52,408 bases of DNA, taken from Telmatospirillum sp. (lineage in GTDB: Bacteria > Pseudomonadota > Alphaproteobacteria > Rhodospirillales > Magnetospirillaceae). Under the pieces are notes generated by a model that did no database searches, was not told the origin of the DNA, and was given only the letters and a program-made list of their open reading frames with translations. Made by a program: the position numbers and the translations under genes. The DNA lies in contig WASQ01000110.1 in the NCBI GenBank assembly GCA_009712185.1, forward strand, positions 1 to 52,408, read 5' to 3'. Below, one piece after another: positions 44,146-52,408 of the stretch (position 1 is the first letter of the stretch; the number at the start of each line of letters is the position of its first letter).

Positions 44146-45492
44146 ATGGTCACGTATGGTCGGTCGATCGAGGCTGTGTATCTGCACAGTGCCTTCCGGT
44201 CCGGAAGCACCTGGTTCTGGAATCGGTTCCGGGTCGAACCCGGGGTGATGGCCTTCTATGAACCCTTCAACGAAAAACTGTCGTCGCTGACCGGATGGGC
44301 GATCGCCATCGATACGCCCGGACGCTGGAACAGCCGGCATCCGGTCCTGGCAGCGCCCTACAATGCGGAATACAAGCCGCTGCTCCGTCCCGGCGGGGGT
44401 GTTCGCCTGTTCGAGGACCGGTTTTCCTATGCCGGCTATTTTGATACCGGCGCCGATGAGCCCCTTGCGCGCTACCTGGATGGTCTGGCCGGGCACGCCC
44501 GGCAATCCGGGGCTTTGCCTGTTTTCGGTTTCTGCCGGTCGCAGGCCCGTGTTCCCTGGTTTCAGCGCTACCGTCCCGGTCTTCAGGTGACAACGGTCCG
44601 CAACCCCTGGGACCAATGGGCGTCCTACCATCTGATGGCCCTGGAAACCGGCAGCGCCTATTTCGAATTCCGTGCCTTTCTGGCCGCCACCATCGGACGC
44701 GGTCATCGGGATGTGAGCCGCCATTTCGCCGATCTGCATCTTCCTCCGCTGGGGGATGAGGCGGGCGAAAGCGACGAAGCCTGCCTTGAGGCCTTTTTCG
44801 TGGCCGCCGACACGGCTTTGCGTTTCCGCATCTTTCTGCGCGTTTACATTCTCGACAGTTTTCGCGCCCTGGCTCATGCCGATCTGGTCGTCGATCTCGA
44901 CAAGATGAGCGGCGACGCCGCCTACCGCGCCCGGATGACCTCGGACCTGCGCGTCCTGACAGGCCTCCCGACCCTGTCTTTCGAGGATTGCGCCCTTCCC
45001 CGCCATCCGCCGCTGCCGGACGCGGATTACAAGGGCGGTCTTGAGGAGGCCCTTCAAGTCCTCGACCGCCTGACCGACGGTCCATCGACCGCCGCGGAAC
45101 CGCAGGCGGCCGCCGCGCGGGAGACGGTAAGGGGCCTTCTGCTGTCGGCGCTGGCGCGTGTGACCGGGGCCGGGGCATCCGATCAAACGGATGTCAGCGG
45201 CGCCCCGGGCGACCTGACCGCCATTCCGGTCATCGACCGGTTCACCTTATGCCACATGCTGTATGCGGTTCGCCGGATGGGACGCCGGAATGGCGATCCC
45301 GGTGCGGCGCTCGATTATCTCCGCCTTGTCTATGTCGGCGATTTCGAGCGTTGTCAGCAGGACCTGATCGACATGGCCGACATGCTCCGGTGGTGGAACT
45401 CGCCGGACTATGCCCTGGAATGCGAGTGTGCCCGAATTCTGTCGCCGGTGCTGGTGGGACTTCGGGACAGCAGGCCGGCACGCCTGTCTTGA
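44146..45492 (+). CDS. sulfotransferase-like protein
   Basis: This 448-residue protein has the two PAPS-binding signs of sulfotransferases: RSGSTWFW (residues 18-25), the 5'-phosphosulfate loop, and VRNPWDQW (151-158), the 3'-phosphate-binding segment. There is no signal peptide or membrane segment. The region after about residue 300 is longer than a minimal sulfotransferase and unrecognised. No glycan or capsule genes are nearby, so the acceptor is unknown. The ribosome-binding site is weak (GAGAGG, 13 bases upstream). Confidence 0.78.
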   Translation: MVTYGRSIEAVYLHSAFRSGSTWFWNRFRVEPGVMAFYEPFNEKLSSLTGWAIAIDTPGRWNSRHPVLAAPYNAEYKPLLRPGGGVRLFEDRFSYAGYFDTGADEPLARYLDGLAGHARQSGALPVFGFCRSQARVPWFQRYRPGLQVTTVRNPWDQWASYHLMALETGSAYFEFRAFLAATIGRGHRDVSRHFADLHLPPLGDEAGESDEACLEAFFVAADTALRFRIFLRVYILDSFRALAHADLVVDLDKMSGDAAYRARMTSDLRVLTGLPTLSFEDCALPRHPPLPDADYKGGLEEALQVLDRLTDGPSTAAEPQAAAARETVRGLLLSALARVTGAGASDQTDVSGAPGDLTAIPVIDRFTLCHMLYAVRRMGRRNGDPGAALDYLRLVYVGDFERCQQDLIDMADMLRWWNSPDYALECECARILSPVLVGLRDSRPARLS

Positions 45493-45808
45493 CGGGTCCG
45501 TTTTCCGGACTAAGTCCTTAGTGCCGACGCCCGGTCGGGGTCGGCGCGGCGCCCCGGCAGGGGCGCGTCCGCTTTCGTAGCCATGTTGCTCGGACGAGGA
45601 TATGGGTATGAGCGTGGGCAAAGAGCCGGCGATCCGGCCACCCGTTCCACACCACATGTCCAGCAGTCCGGGGGACGAAACGGATCCCCTGCCGCTCGCC
45701 TTTCGGACCGGCTCCACAGCCGCCGGTCCGGTGCGGCCGGCGAAGGCGCCGCTCTTTCCTGTCAGCGTTCCGGGGCAGTCCCGGTCGCGTCGGAGAAGGA
45801 GGATGACG
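45493..45808. other. gap between the sulfotransferase-like and hsp20 genes
   Basis: No gene is supported. ACTAAG-TC-CTTAGT (45509-45522) is a small dyad just after the sulfotransferase stop and may end its transcript. The rest is GC-rich, with the hsp20 frame remaining open upstream without coding character. I did not find a clear heat-shock (sigma-32) promoter or a CIRCE element. Confidence 0.45.
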
Positions 45809-46294
45809 ATGGATATGAAGACCCTGGTTCCGTGGGGACGCAACAAGCAGGCTCCGGTGGCGCGGTTCGAGGAAGGCGGGAGTCCCTTCCTGGCCCTTCA
45901 TCGCGAAATGAACCGTCTGTTCGATGACTTTTTCCAGGGGATTGACCTGCCCTCCCAGCAGGTGGGCTGGTCCGGGGATTTCCCCCGCCTGGACGTTGTC
46001 GACAATGGCCGGGCCATCGAAGTCACCGCCGAACTGCCGGGCCTTGATGAAAAGGACATCGAGATCACGCTTCAGGACGGTTTCCTGACCCTCAAGGGGG
46101 AAAAGAAATCGTCGGTTGAGGGGCGGCAATACAGCGAACGCTGGCACGGCCGGTTCCAGCGCTCGCTGCAACTGGGCTCCGACATCGATCCGGACCGGGT
46201 ATCGGCGGGATTCCACAACGGGCTGCTGACCATCACCCTGGAAAAACGGCCCGAGGCCCAGAAGGCGCCGAAACGGATCCCTCTGACGAAATGA
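45809..46294 (+). CDS. small heat-shock protein, Hsp20 family
   Basis: This 161-residue protein is an ATP-independent holdase chaperone. It has an N-terminal arm (ALHREMNRLFDDFFQG), an alpha-crystallin domain with FPRLDVVDNGRAIEVTAELPG and AGFHNGLLTITLEK near its end, and a short tail with the I-x-L-type RIPL that docks subunits. I chose ATG 45809, six bases after AAGGAGG; ATG 45803 touches the Shine-Dalgarno sequence and is too close. It is followed by a strong terminator. Confidence 0.92.
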   Translation: MDMKTLVPWGRNKQAPVARFEEGGSPFLALHREMNRLFDDFFQGIDLPSQQVGWSGDFPRLDVVDNGRAIEVTAELPGLDEKDIEITLQDGFLTLKGEKKSSVEGRQYSERWHGRFQRSLQLGSDIDPDRVSAGFHNGLLTITLEKRPEAQKAPKRIPLTK

Positions 46295-46350
46295 TCCGGG
46301 CAGACCTCCGATGCGGCCGGCTGGCCGCGCCGGAGCGCTTCCGGAACCAG

Positions 46351-46382
46351 ATGGTGTGACGGATCGGAATCCGTCACACCAT
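46351..46382 (+). terminator. hairpin terminator after hsp20
   Basis: ATGGTGTGACGGAT (46351-46364) and ATCCGTCACACCAT (46369-46382) form a perfect 14-bp stem closed by the tetraloop CGGA. It lies 57 bases after the hsp20 stop. Only a short T-containing stretch (TGTCCTTCC) follows. Confidence 0.75.
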
Positions 46383-46588
46383 TGTCCTTCCGGCGGCCGG
46401 GCGCAGGGCGAAACCGCTCCGCGCGCCCGGCCCGGATTTTCTCCTTTGGGTAATTTTGCTTGCAAGTTAACTCTCTTTTTAATCAATGTTGAGCGGCCGG
46501 CCGTCGATCGACAGTCCGGCGAGGGGGATGCGCCGGCGGCGGCGGGGACGAGTCCCGGCCATGCCGGCCAGCGAAAGGCGATCCGGGC

Positions 46589-47290
46589 ATGACGACGACC
46601 TATGGCCTTCGGGCAACACCGGCCGGCTTCATGGTGGCGATGCTGGTCTGCCTCGGGACGGGGGCGGCATCCGCCGGCGAACAGCCGGAAACTCTGGATT
46701 TCGCACTTTTTCGCGATGGTCAGGCCTTCGGCCATCACAGTTTTCGCATCTATCGTGACGGCGACAGGACCGTGGTCGCCAGTACGGCCAGCGCCTCGGT
46801 GACCTTGGGGCCGTTCCGCGTGTTTTCCTATGATTACGACAGCGAGGAGGTCTGGGACGGCGACCACCTTCTGTCATTGACCGCGCGCACTGATGACTCC
46901 GGCGCGAAATACGCGGTCCGGGCCGGCCTCGGCCCCGACGGCCTTAAGGTTTCGGTCGGCGGCCGCCAGCAGACGGTTCCGGCGGCCGTGCTGCCGACCA
47001 GTTTCTGGACCAGGGCCGCCATGACCGCCCCGGCGCTTCTGGACACCCGGACCGGCGACGTCGACCATGTCGAGATTGCCGCCCTTGGATCCGAAACCGA
47101 TCCGTCGGCGGGCGGCGTCCTCGATCATTATCGCCTTTCGGGCGATCTTGCCGCGGATCTCTGGTACGACCGCGACGGGCTTCTGGCGCGGGCCCATTTC
47201 TTGGTTCGCGGCGCCGATATCGATTATGTGAGAACGTCGCCGCAACCGGGAACGCGGATGGCGGGGGGGCGTCTGCCGGGCGGATCCTGA
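46589..47290 (+). CDS. DUF6134-family exported protein
   Basis: This 233-residue protein has a signal peptide (hydrophobic run around residues 12-27, cleavage near ASAGE). The body has the DUF6134 pattern, a beta-rich domain distantly like DUF3108, with segments such as DFALFRDGQAFGHHSFRI, VFSYDYDSEEVWDG and DLWYDRDGLLARAHFLVRG. Its function is unknown. It stands alone, convergent with the Ugp-like operon, with eight bases between the two stop codons. Confidence 0.8.
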   Translation: MTTTYGLRATPAGFMVAMLVCLGTGAASAGEQPETLDFALFRDGQAFGHHSFRIYRDGDRTVVASTASASVTLGPFRVFSYDYDSEEVWDGDHLLSLTARTDDSGAKYAVRAGLGPDGLKVSVGGRQQTVPAAVLPTSFWTRAAMTAPALLDTRTGDVDHVEIAALGSETDPSAGGVLDHYRLSGDLAADLWYDRDGLLARAHFLVRGADIDYVRTSPQPGTRMAGGRLPGGS

Positions 47291-47298
47291 ATGGCGCC

Positions 47299-48123
47299 CT
47301 ATTTGATCCCGGCGTGCAGGAAGGACTGGACGAACTGGCGCTGGAAGATCAGGAAGGCCATGACCAGCGGAAGAATGGCGATCAGCGTCGCCGCCGAGAT
47401 CATCGGCCAGCTCACGCCCGATTCGGGGGCGCCGAACAGCGCCAGACCGACCGTCAGCGGTCTGACGGAAACGGAGTTGGTGATGATCAGCGGCCACAGG
47501 AAATTGTTCCAATGGTGGCTGACCGACACCAGGGCGAAGGCGGTCAGCGTCGGTTTGGCGAGCGGCACATAGACCCGCCACAGCGTGCCCAAGGCCCCGC
47601 ATCCCTCGATCCGTGCCGCATCATCGAGTTCGCGCGGAAGCGATTTGAAGGTCTGGCGCAACAGGAAGATCCCGAACGCGCTCGCCATATAGGGCAGACC
47701 CATTCCCGCAATGGTATCCACCAGACCGAGACGGGCCATGGTCTGATAATTTTCGACGATCAGCACTTCGGGCACGATCATCAACTGGACCAGGACCAGC
47801 AGGAACAGCAGGTCGCGGCCGGGAAAGTCGAACCGGGCAAAGCCGTAAGCCGACAGCGTGCACAGCAGAATCTGCGCAGCCAGAACCGATGTCACCAGCA
47901 GAACACTGTTCAGGATGTAGCGGGCGAACGGAGCCTGGGTCCAGGCGTCGCGGATGTTGTCGAGCGTGAGCGGCGCACCGGGCCGGAAATGGGCCATGAA
48001 CGCGGCCGGATGAAAGGCGGCCCACAGCGCATAAAGCAGCGGCGACAGCCACAAAAGGGCCAGCATCCAGGCGGCGACGGTCAGAATCCCGGGCAGGCGC
48101 GTCATTCCGGTCCCTCCGCTCAT
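47299..48123 (-). CDS. UgpE/MalG-like ABC transporter permease
   Basis: This 274-residue membrane protein has about six helices. The EAA loop reads DDAARIEGCGALGTLWRVYVP. It is the second permease of a carbohydrate-class (CUT1) importer. The start at 48123 overlaps the stop of the first permease as ATGA; ATG 48105 is an alternative. It is the last gene of the GlpR-led operon. Confidence 0.9.
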   Translation of the reverse strand: MSGGTGMTRLPGILTVAAWMLALLWLSPLLYALWAAFHPAAFMAHFRPGAPLTLDNIRDAWTQAPFARYILNSVLLVTSVLAAQILLCTLSAYGFARFDFPGRDLLFLLVLVQLMIVPEVLIVENYQTMARLGLVDTIAGMGLPYMASAFGIFLLRQTFKSLPRELDDAARIEGCGALGTLWRVYVPLAKPTLTAFALVSVSHHWNNFLWPLIITNSVSVRPLTVGLALFGAPESGVSWPMISAATLIAILPLVMAFLIFQRQFVQSFLHAGIK

Positions 48124-49007
48124 CGATAATGCACCCGTCGGTCGAGGAGGACGAACTGGCTGATGGCGAGGACCGCCAGAAGTCCCAGAAGGACCACCGT
48201 CAATGTCGCGGCGGTGGCGCCGTCATTAAAGGAAAAAGCGTTTTCGTAAATGTAATAGAGCAGAAGATTGCTGGCGTTGGATGGTCCCCCCTTGGTCAGG
48301 ATGAACAGGGGATCGACCATCTTGAACGCGTTCAGCACGGCATTGATCGACACGAACAGCGTGGTCGGCATCAGAAGCGGGAACAGGACCCGGCGGAAAT
48401 AGGCGACCGGACCGGCGCCCTCCAGCATCGCCGCCTCCCGCAGCTCAGCGGACAGGCCTTGCAACGCGGCCAGATAAAAAATCATGAAGAAGCCGGATTC
48501 CTTCCAGATCGTCACTGCCATCAGGCAGGGCAGCGCGGTGCTGGGGTCTCCCAGCCAGTTATGACCGGAGAGGCCCGCCAGCCCCAGACACTGATCCAGC
48601 AATCCGATGTCGGGGGTATAGAAGAACAGCCACAGATTGGCGGCGGCGATCATCGGCAGCATGGTCGGCAGGAAGAAGGCCAGTCGCAACAGCCCCCGTC
48701 CGGCGATGCGCCGGTTGACCCAGAGAGCCATGGCCAGAGCCAGCGCGATCGACACCGGCACGGTGCCGAACGCAAAGGCGACCGTGTTGCCCATCACTTT
48801 CCAGAACACCGGATCGGCAGCCAGCGACCGATAGTTGTCGAGGCCGACGAAGCGGGCCGGGCGGATCGCCGTCGCCCGGGAATGGAGGCTGGCGATCAGG
48901 GTGGTCACGATCGGAAGGTGGGTGAAGGCGGCGAGAACGACGGTCGCGGGCAGGACCAGCAGCCAGCCGGTCACCGCCCGCGTCGGCCGCGACGGAGTGC
49001 CAATCAC
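48120..49007 (-). CDS. UgpA/MalF-like ABC transporter permease
   Basis: This 295-residue membrane protein has about six helices and the EAA loop REAAMLEGAGPVAYFRRVLFP. It would pair with the UgpE-like permease to move a phosphate ester or sugar. It overlaps its neighbours on both sides by a few bases, showing a tight operon. Confidence 0.9.
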   Translation of the reverse strand: MIGTPSRPTRAVTGWLLVLPATVVLAAFTHLPIVTTLIASLHSRATAIRPARFVGLDNYRSLAADPVFWKVMGNTVAFAFGTVPVSIALALAMALWVNRRIAGRGLLRLAFFLPTMLPMIAAANLWLFFYTPDIGLLDQCLGLAGLSGHNWLGDPSTALPCLMAVTIWKESGFFMIFYLAALQGLSAELREAAMLEGAGPVAYFRRVLFPLLMPTTLFVSINAVLNAFKMVDPLFILTKGGPSNASNLLLYYIYENAFSFNDGATAATLTVVLLGLLAVLAISQFVLLDRRVHYR

Positions 49008-50281
49008 CGGTAGGGCTTCAGCAGCCGGTCGGCCTGATCCTGGGCCTCGGTCAGCGCTGCCGCCGGCGTTTTCGCGCCGGTCAGCGCCGACTGGATCGCG
49101 TCGTCGAGCAGCTTGCGCACCCGGCCGGTCTGATAGGTGGCCAGTTCGGCGGTGGAGACGGCCAACTGGTCGCGCGCCACGGCGGCGGGCGGGAAGTCCT
49201 TCACATAGGCCTTGAGGGCCGGCGTCTCATAGGCCGCGGGACTGACGCCCATATAGCCGGTGGCGATGCTCCATTCCGCGGCCCGCTCGGGCTCGGTCAT
49301 GAAGCGGACCAGTTTCAGCGCGGCGGCGCGCTCGGCCGGGGTGGCCTTCTTGAACAGATAGAAATTGCCGCCGCCCGTTGGCGACCCCGGCGCGCGATTG
49401 GCCGGCAGCATGGCGACGCCGACGTCGAAGGGCGCGCTCTTGCGGACCTCGGTCAGATTGCCGGTGGAATGCCACATCATCGCCGTCTTGCCCTCGACAA
49501 AGGCCTGGCGCAACGTTCCCCATTCGATGGTGCCTTCCGGCATCACATGGTCCCGGACCGCGAGATCGCGCCAGAACTGCAAGGCCTCGACCACCGGGGG
49601 CTTGTCGAAATAGGTCCGCGTGCCGTCGGCGCTCATCAGGGTTTCGCCGTTTTCCTTGGCAAGCGCGCCGAACATCCAATAGGCGTAGCCGGTCGAGGGA
49701 ATCATCAGCCCCCAGCGCGAGCCGTCGGTCCGGGTCAGCTTTTTCGCGGCCGCAATCATGTCGGTCCAGGTTGCCGGCGGATGATCGGGATCGAGACCGG
49801 CCTCCCGGAAGGCCGTCTTGTTGTAATACATGACGATGGTGGACCGCTGGAACGGGATGCCCCAGGTCTTGCCATTGATGACCCCGTTCGCCATCAGCCC
49901 GGGATAGAACGATGACAGCCAGGACTTATCCTCGGCGGTGGTCGCCACGTCCTCGAAGGGAACGATGGCGTCCTGTTCGATCAGGTCATAGGCGTCGATC
50001 GAAAACAGGACGGAGAGCTGCACCGGCTGGCCGCCCTTCAGCGCCGCCAGCGCCTTGACGCGGGTGTCATCATAGTTGCCCGCATAAATGGCGTTCACCT
50101 TGATATCGGGATTGCGCTTTTCAAAATCCGCAACCATCCCGTCAATGACTTTCGTCAGCGGACCGCCGACCGAGACCGGATAATACATGGTGAGATCCAC
50201 GGCCCCGGCGGCAAAGGGGGCCGCGGACGAGGCGAGGAGGGCCGCCGCGGTCAGGGCGGCTCTGGTCAGACGACCGAACAT
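49004..50281 (-). CDS. UgpB-like periplasmic substrate-binding protein
   Basis: This 425-residue binding protein has a signal peptide ending near AFAAGA. Segments such as WGIPFQRSTIVMYYNKTAF and GGGNFYLFKKATPAERAAA are typical of UgpB and related CUT1 proteins. The ATG at 50281 has AAGGAG seven bases upstream. With a GlpR-like regulator at the operon head, glycerol-3-phosphate or its diesters are plausible ligands; a sugar alcohol is also possible. Confidence 0.87.
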   Translation of the reverse strand: MFGRLTRAALTAAALLASSAAPFAAGAVDLTMYYPVSVGGPLTKVIDGMVADFEKRNPDIKVNAIYAGNYDDTRVKALAALKGGQPVQLSVLFSIDAYDLIEQDAIVPFEDVATTAEDKSWLSSFYPGLMANGVINGKTWGIPFQRSTIVMYYNKTAFREAGLDPDHPPATWTDMIAAAKKLTRTDGSRWGLMIPSTGYAYWMFGALAKENGETLMSADGTRTYFDKPPVVEALQFWRDLAVRDHVMPEGTIEWGTLRQAFVEGKTAMMWHSTGNLTEVRKSAPFDVGVAMLPANRAPGSPTGGGNFYLFKKATPAERAAALKLVRFMTEPERAAEWSIATGYMGVSPAAYETPALKAYVKDFPPAAVARDQLAVSTAELATYQTGRVRKLLDDAIQSALTGAKTPAAALTEAQDQADRLLKPYR

Positions 50282-50292
50282 CAGGGACTCCT

Positions 50293-51411
50293 TCAAACGG
50301 GATGGAGGGCGGACGGGGAACGGCGGCGCCCATCGGCGCCAAACAGGTGAACAGCGTTGGCGGACCAGGACAAACGGACTTCCTGGCCCATGCGGGCCGG
50401 AACATGGCCCGCTGCACGGACCTGAAGGATCTGGCCGCCGATTCCGGCGGAGACGACGGTGTCGGGGCCATGATAATCGACCGCCACAACCCGGGCGGAG
50501 CGGCTTCGGACCGGCCCGGCATCGGTGGCCGGTCCCCCGGCCGGCCCGGTCTCCGGAAGGGCCTCCGCCAGACGGACCTGCTCGGGGCGCAGGCCCAGGG
50601 TCAGGCCGTCGCCCGGGCCGGCGAGGACCGGCAGGCCGGCGTCATCGCCCGCGATCACCGCGCCCCGGGGGCCATCGGCCAGACGGATCAAATTCATGGG
50701 GGGCGTGCCGATGAAGCGCGCCACGAAATCCGTTTCGGGGCGCGCATAGATGTCTTCGGGCGTGCCTTGCTGCTCGATGCGGCCATCCCGCATCAGGACC
50801 ACCCGGTCGGCCATGCTCATGGCCTCGATCTGATCATGGGTGACATAGATCACGGTCATACCCAGGCGCCGCTGCAAGGCGCGGATCTCGACCCGCATGT
50901 CATGGCGCAGACGGGCGTCCAGATTGGACAGGGGCTCGTCCATCAGACATAAGGGGTGCCGGGCGGCGATGGCGCGTGCCAGGGCCACCCTCTGGCGCTG
51001 GCCACCCGACAATTCGGCCGGCCGCCGGGTCAGATGCGCCTCCAGGCCCACCATGGCCGCGACCTCATGCAGGCGTCGGTCGCGTTCCACCCGGTCCATC
51101 CGCCGGACCCTGAGGCCGAACACGATGTTCTCGGCGACAGTCAGATGGGGAAACAGCGCGTAGGACTGAAACACCATGGCGAGGCCCCGCCGCGACGGAG
51201 GCAGTCCGGTGACGTCGCGTCCGTCGATCAGAATGCGGCCGCTGTCCGCGTCCTCGAGGCCCGCGATCATGCGCAGCGTGGTCGATTTGCCGCAGCCGGA
51301 GGGGCCCAGCAGAACCAGAAACTCTCCCTGCCGGACCGTGACGGACAGATCCTTCACCACCGCTGTCTTGCCGAAGGATTTGCACAGGGCGTCGAGACGG
51401 ACTTCAGTCAT
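50293..51411 (-). CDS. UgpC/MalK-like ABC transporter ATP-binding protein
   Basis: This 372-residue ATPase has Walker A GPSGCGKS (about residues 36-43), signature ELSGGQRQR, Walker B LCLMDEP, and a C-terminal TOBE region. The phrase ARFIGTPPMNLI is characteristic of UgpC/MalK proteins. The start at 51411 overlaps the regulator gene by eight bases. It should drive the neighbouring UgpA/E-like permeases. Confidence 0.92.
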   Translation of the reverse strand: MTEVRLDALCKSFGKTAVVKDLSVTVRQGEFLVLLGPSGCGKSTTLRMIAGLEDADSGRILIDGRDVTGLPPSRRGLAMVFQSYALFPHLTVAENIVFGLRVRRMDRVERDRRLHEVAAMVGLEAHLTRRPAELSGGQRQRVALARAIAARHPLCLMDEPLSNLDARLRHDMRVEIRALQRRLGMTVIYVTHDQIEAMSMADRVVLMRDGRIEQQGTPEDIYARPETDFVARFIGTPPMNLIRLADGPRGAVIAGDDAGLPVLAGPGDGLTLGLRPEQVRLAEALPETGPAGGPATDAGPVRSRSARVVAVDYHGPDTVVSAGIGGQILQVRAAGHVPARMGQEVRLSWSANAVHLFGADGRRRSPSALHPV

Positions 51412-52180
51412 TCTCCTCCTCCAAGGCGATATGGATGGCGACGCCGCTCCGGGCAGCCACCCGTTCGATGGCGGGCGGAACCGGCGCGTCGGTGACCAGC
51501 GCCGTGGCCTCGTCGAGGGAGGCGAACCGGACGGTGGCATTGCGGTCGAATTTGGTGTGATCGACGGCGATCACCGTCTGGCGGGAGTTGTCGACGATGA
51601 GGCGGCTCAACCGCACCTCGTCGAAATCGAAATCGCGCAGCGATCCGTCCTCGTCGATGGCGCCGGCTCCGACGATTCCGAAATCGGCGCGGATATCGCG
51701 GAACACCGCCATCGCGGTCGCTCCGATGAAGTCCCGGTCGCGATTGCGCGCTTTGCCGCCGCCCAGGATCACTTCGAAGGAACTGTTGCCGCACATCAGT
51801 TCCGCGACCCCGAGATTGTTGGTGATCACCCGCAGCCCGTCATGGTCCAGAAGGGCGCGCGCCACCTCGGCGGTGGTGGTGCCGATGCCGATGAACAGCG
51901 ACGCCCGGTCGGGGATCAGACGGGCGACCGCGCGCGCGATGCGACGCTTGCCCTCCGCCTGCATGACCTCGCGGTTTTCGAAGGGGGTGTTTTCGTAATT
52001 GGACGGAAGACCGGCGCCGCCATGGCGCCGGCGCAGCAGACCGCTGTCACAAAGGGCATTGATGTCGCGCCGGATGGTCTGCGGCGTCACCCTGAAGCGC
52101 ACCGACAGATCCTCCACCGCGGCGAAACCCAGGGCGCGAACCAGTTTCAGGATGTCGTTCTGTCTGGTCGAAAAGCCCAT
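51404..52180 (-). CDS. DeoR/GlpR-family transcriptional repressor
   Basis: This 258-residue regulator has an N-terminal DeoR helix-turn-helix (VEDLSVRFRVTPQTIRRDIN, about residues 22-41) and a ligand-sensing domain with GIGTTTAEVA and GGGKARNRDRDFIG. GlpR-like proteins respond to phosphorylated glycerol or sugars. It heads the Ugp-like operon and probably represses it and itself; short TTTCG repeats lie upstream. Confidence 0.9.
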   Translation of the reverse strand: MGFSTRQNDILKLVRALGFAAVEDLSVRFRVTPQTIRRDINALCDSGLLRRRHGGAGLPSNYENTPFENREVMQAEGKRRIARAVARLIPDRASLFIGIGTTTAEVARALLDHDGLRVITNNLGVAELMCGNSSFEVILGGGKARNRDRDFIGATAMAVFRDIRADFGIVGAGAIDEDGSLRDFDFDEVRLSRLIVDNSRQTVIAVDHTKFDRNATVRFASLDEATALVTDAPVPPAIERVAARSGVAIHIALEEEND

Positions 52181-52210
52181 TCCGTCCCACCAAGGCCCCC
52201 CCGATGCGCG

Positions 52211-52305
52211 AACGAACCTTAAGTCCGTTCAAACGAAACAGGGGTGAAGCTTTGGTGACGAAATTTATGATCGGTTGAACAGTTTTTCTTCCCCGAAAGC
52301 GAAAG
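52211..52305 (-). promoter_or_regulatory. candidate DeoR/GlpR operator repeats
   Basis: AACGAAC (52211-52217), AAACGAAAC (52231-52239) and GAAAGCGAAAG (52295-52305) are repeats of a TTTCG/GTTCG motif on the minus strand. DeoR-family proteins commonly bind such repeats. They lie 30-125 bases before the regulator's start codon, suited to autoregulation. The rest of the region to the window end holds no gene. Confidence 0.4.
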
Positions 52306-52408
52306 TCGTGCCGGGGGGCCGGTTCCCCCGGCACCCCGGCGGCACCCCGGGGTAAGATGGTCGTCGCCGGGGGTAATGGCGCGGTGGCGCCTGCCGGGGC
52401 CCCCCGCC

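Noticed and set aside
45602-45808. N-terminal extension of the Hsp20 protein to an ATG at 45602
   Set aside because: The extra 69 residues have no Hsp20 resemblance and lie before a strong Shine-Dalgarno sequence that serves the start at 45809.
1-52408. CRISPR arrays, insertion sequences and rRNA genes
   Set aside because: No regularly spaced repeat series, no transposase-like protein and no rRNA-like sequence were found in the window.

Overview
The window is GC-rich, densely coded, and typical of a Gram-negative proteobacterium, with TonB, a TonB-dependent receptor, lipoproteins and Ugp-type transport. The gene content fits an alphaproteobacterium of the Rhodospirillales or purple non-sulfur kind that can ferment or grow anaerobically on formate. 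That placement is an inference from gene families; no rRNA gene is present.

Layout. (1) 1-3.0 kb, + strand: the end of an ABC importer operon (ATPase, binding protein, one permease). (2) 3.1-4.1 kb, - strand: a proline-rich putative lipoprotein. (3) 11.6 down to 4.26 kb, - strand: one tight operon with a TonB-dependent receptor, TonB, a DUF2478-DUF4213/DUF364 fusion protein, and a BtuF/FecB-type binding protein, FecCD-type permease and ATPase. DUF2478 is known from molybdenum transport operons, and a ModE-like dyad lies upstream of the receptor gene. I infer TonB-driven uptake of molybdenum or tungsten, possibly as a chelate. (4) 12.5-15.5 kb, - strand: a chemoreceptor and a LysR regulator. 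(5) 19.05 down to 15.8 kb, - strand: hydN, a cysteine-type formate dehydrogenase H, and hypA.

(6) 19.5-38.2 kb, + strand: a long colinear set of genes. It starts with a complete hydrogenase-4/formate hydrogenlyase operon (hyfABCDEFGHI, hyfJ/hycH, hycI), followed by focA, moaA, fdhD, a DsrE-like gene, yedE, yedF, selA and selD. (7) 40.3 down to 38.3 kb, - strand: selC (tRNA-Sec) and selB, convergent with selD. (8) 40.7-42.9 kb, + strand: a second formate dehydrogenase H with an in-frame TGA at codon 141 and a bacterial SECIS hairpin just after it, so a true selenoprotein. (9) 43-47.3 kb: a secreted nuclease, a sulfotransferase-like protein, a small heat-shock protein and a DUF6134 protein. (10) 52.2 down to 47.3 kb, - strand: a GlpR-like regulator followed by a UgpC/B/A/E-like ABC importer.

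How it fits together. FocA moves formate across the membrane. Either formate dehydrogenase (Sec or Cys form) oxidises it, and HydN/HyfA-type ferredoxins pass electrons to the membrane [NiFe] hydrogenase, which makes H2. The window also carries many of the accessory functions: MoaA and FdhD for the molybdenum cofactor, HypA and HycI for hydrogenase maturation, and SelA, SelB, SelC, SelD with YedE/YedF/DsrE for selenium. The likely molybdenum uptake operon sits next door. HypB-F, most of the Moco pathway and an FhlA/HyfR activator are not in the window. The most interesting points are the Sec/Cys formate dehydrogenase pair, the possible selenium relay, and the putative TonB-dependent molybdenum/tungsten importer.
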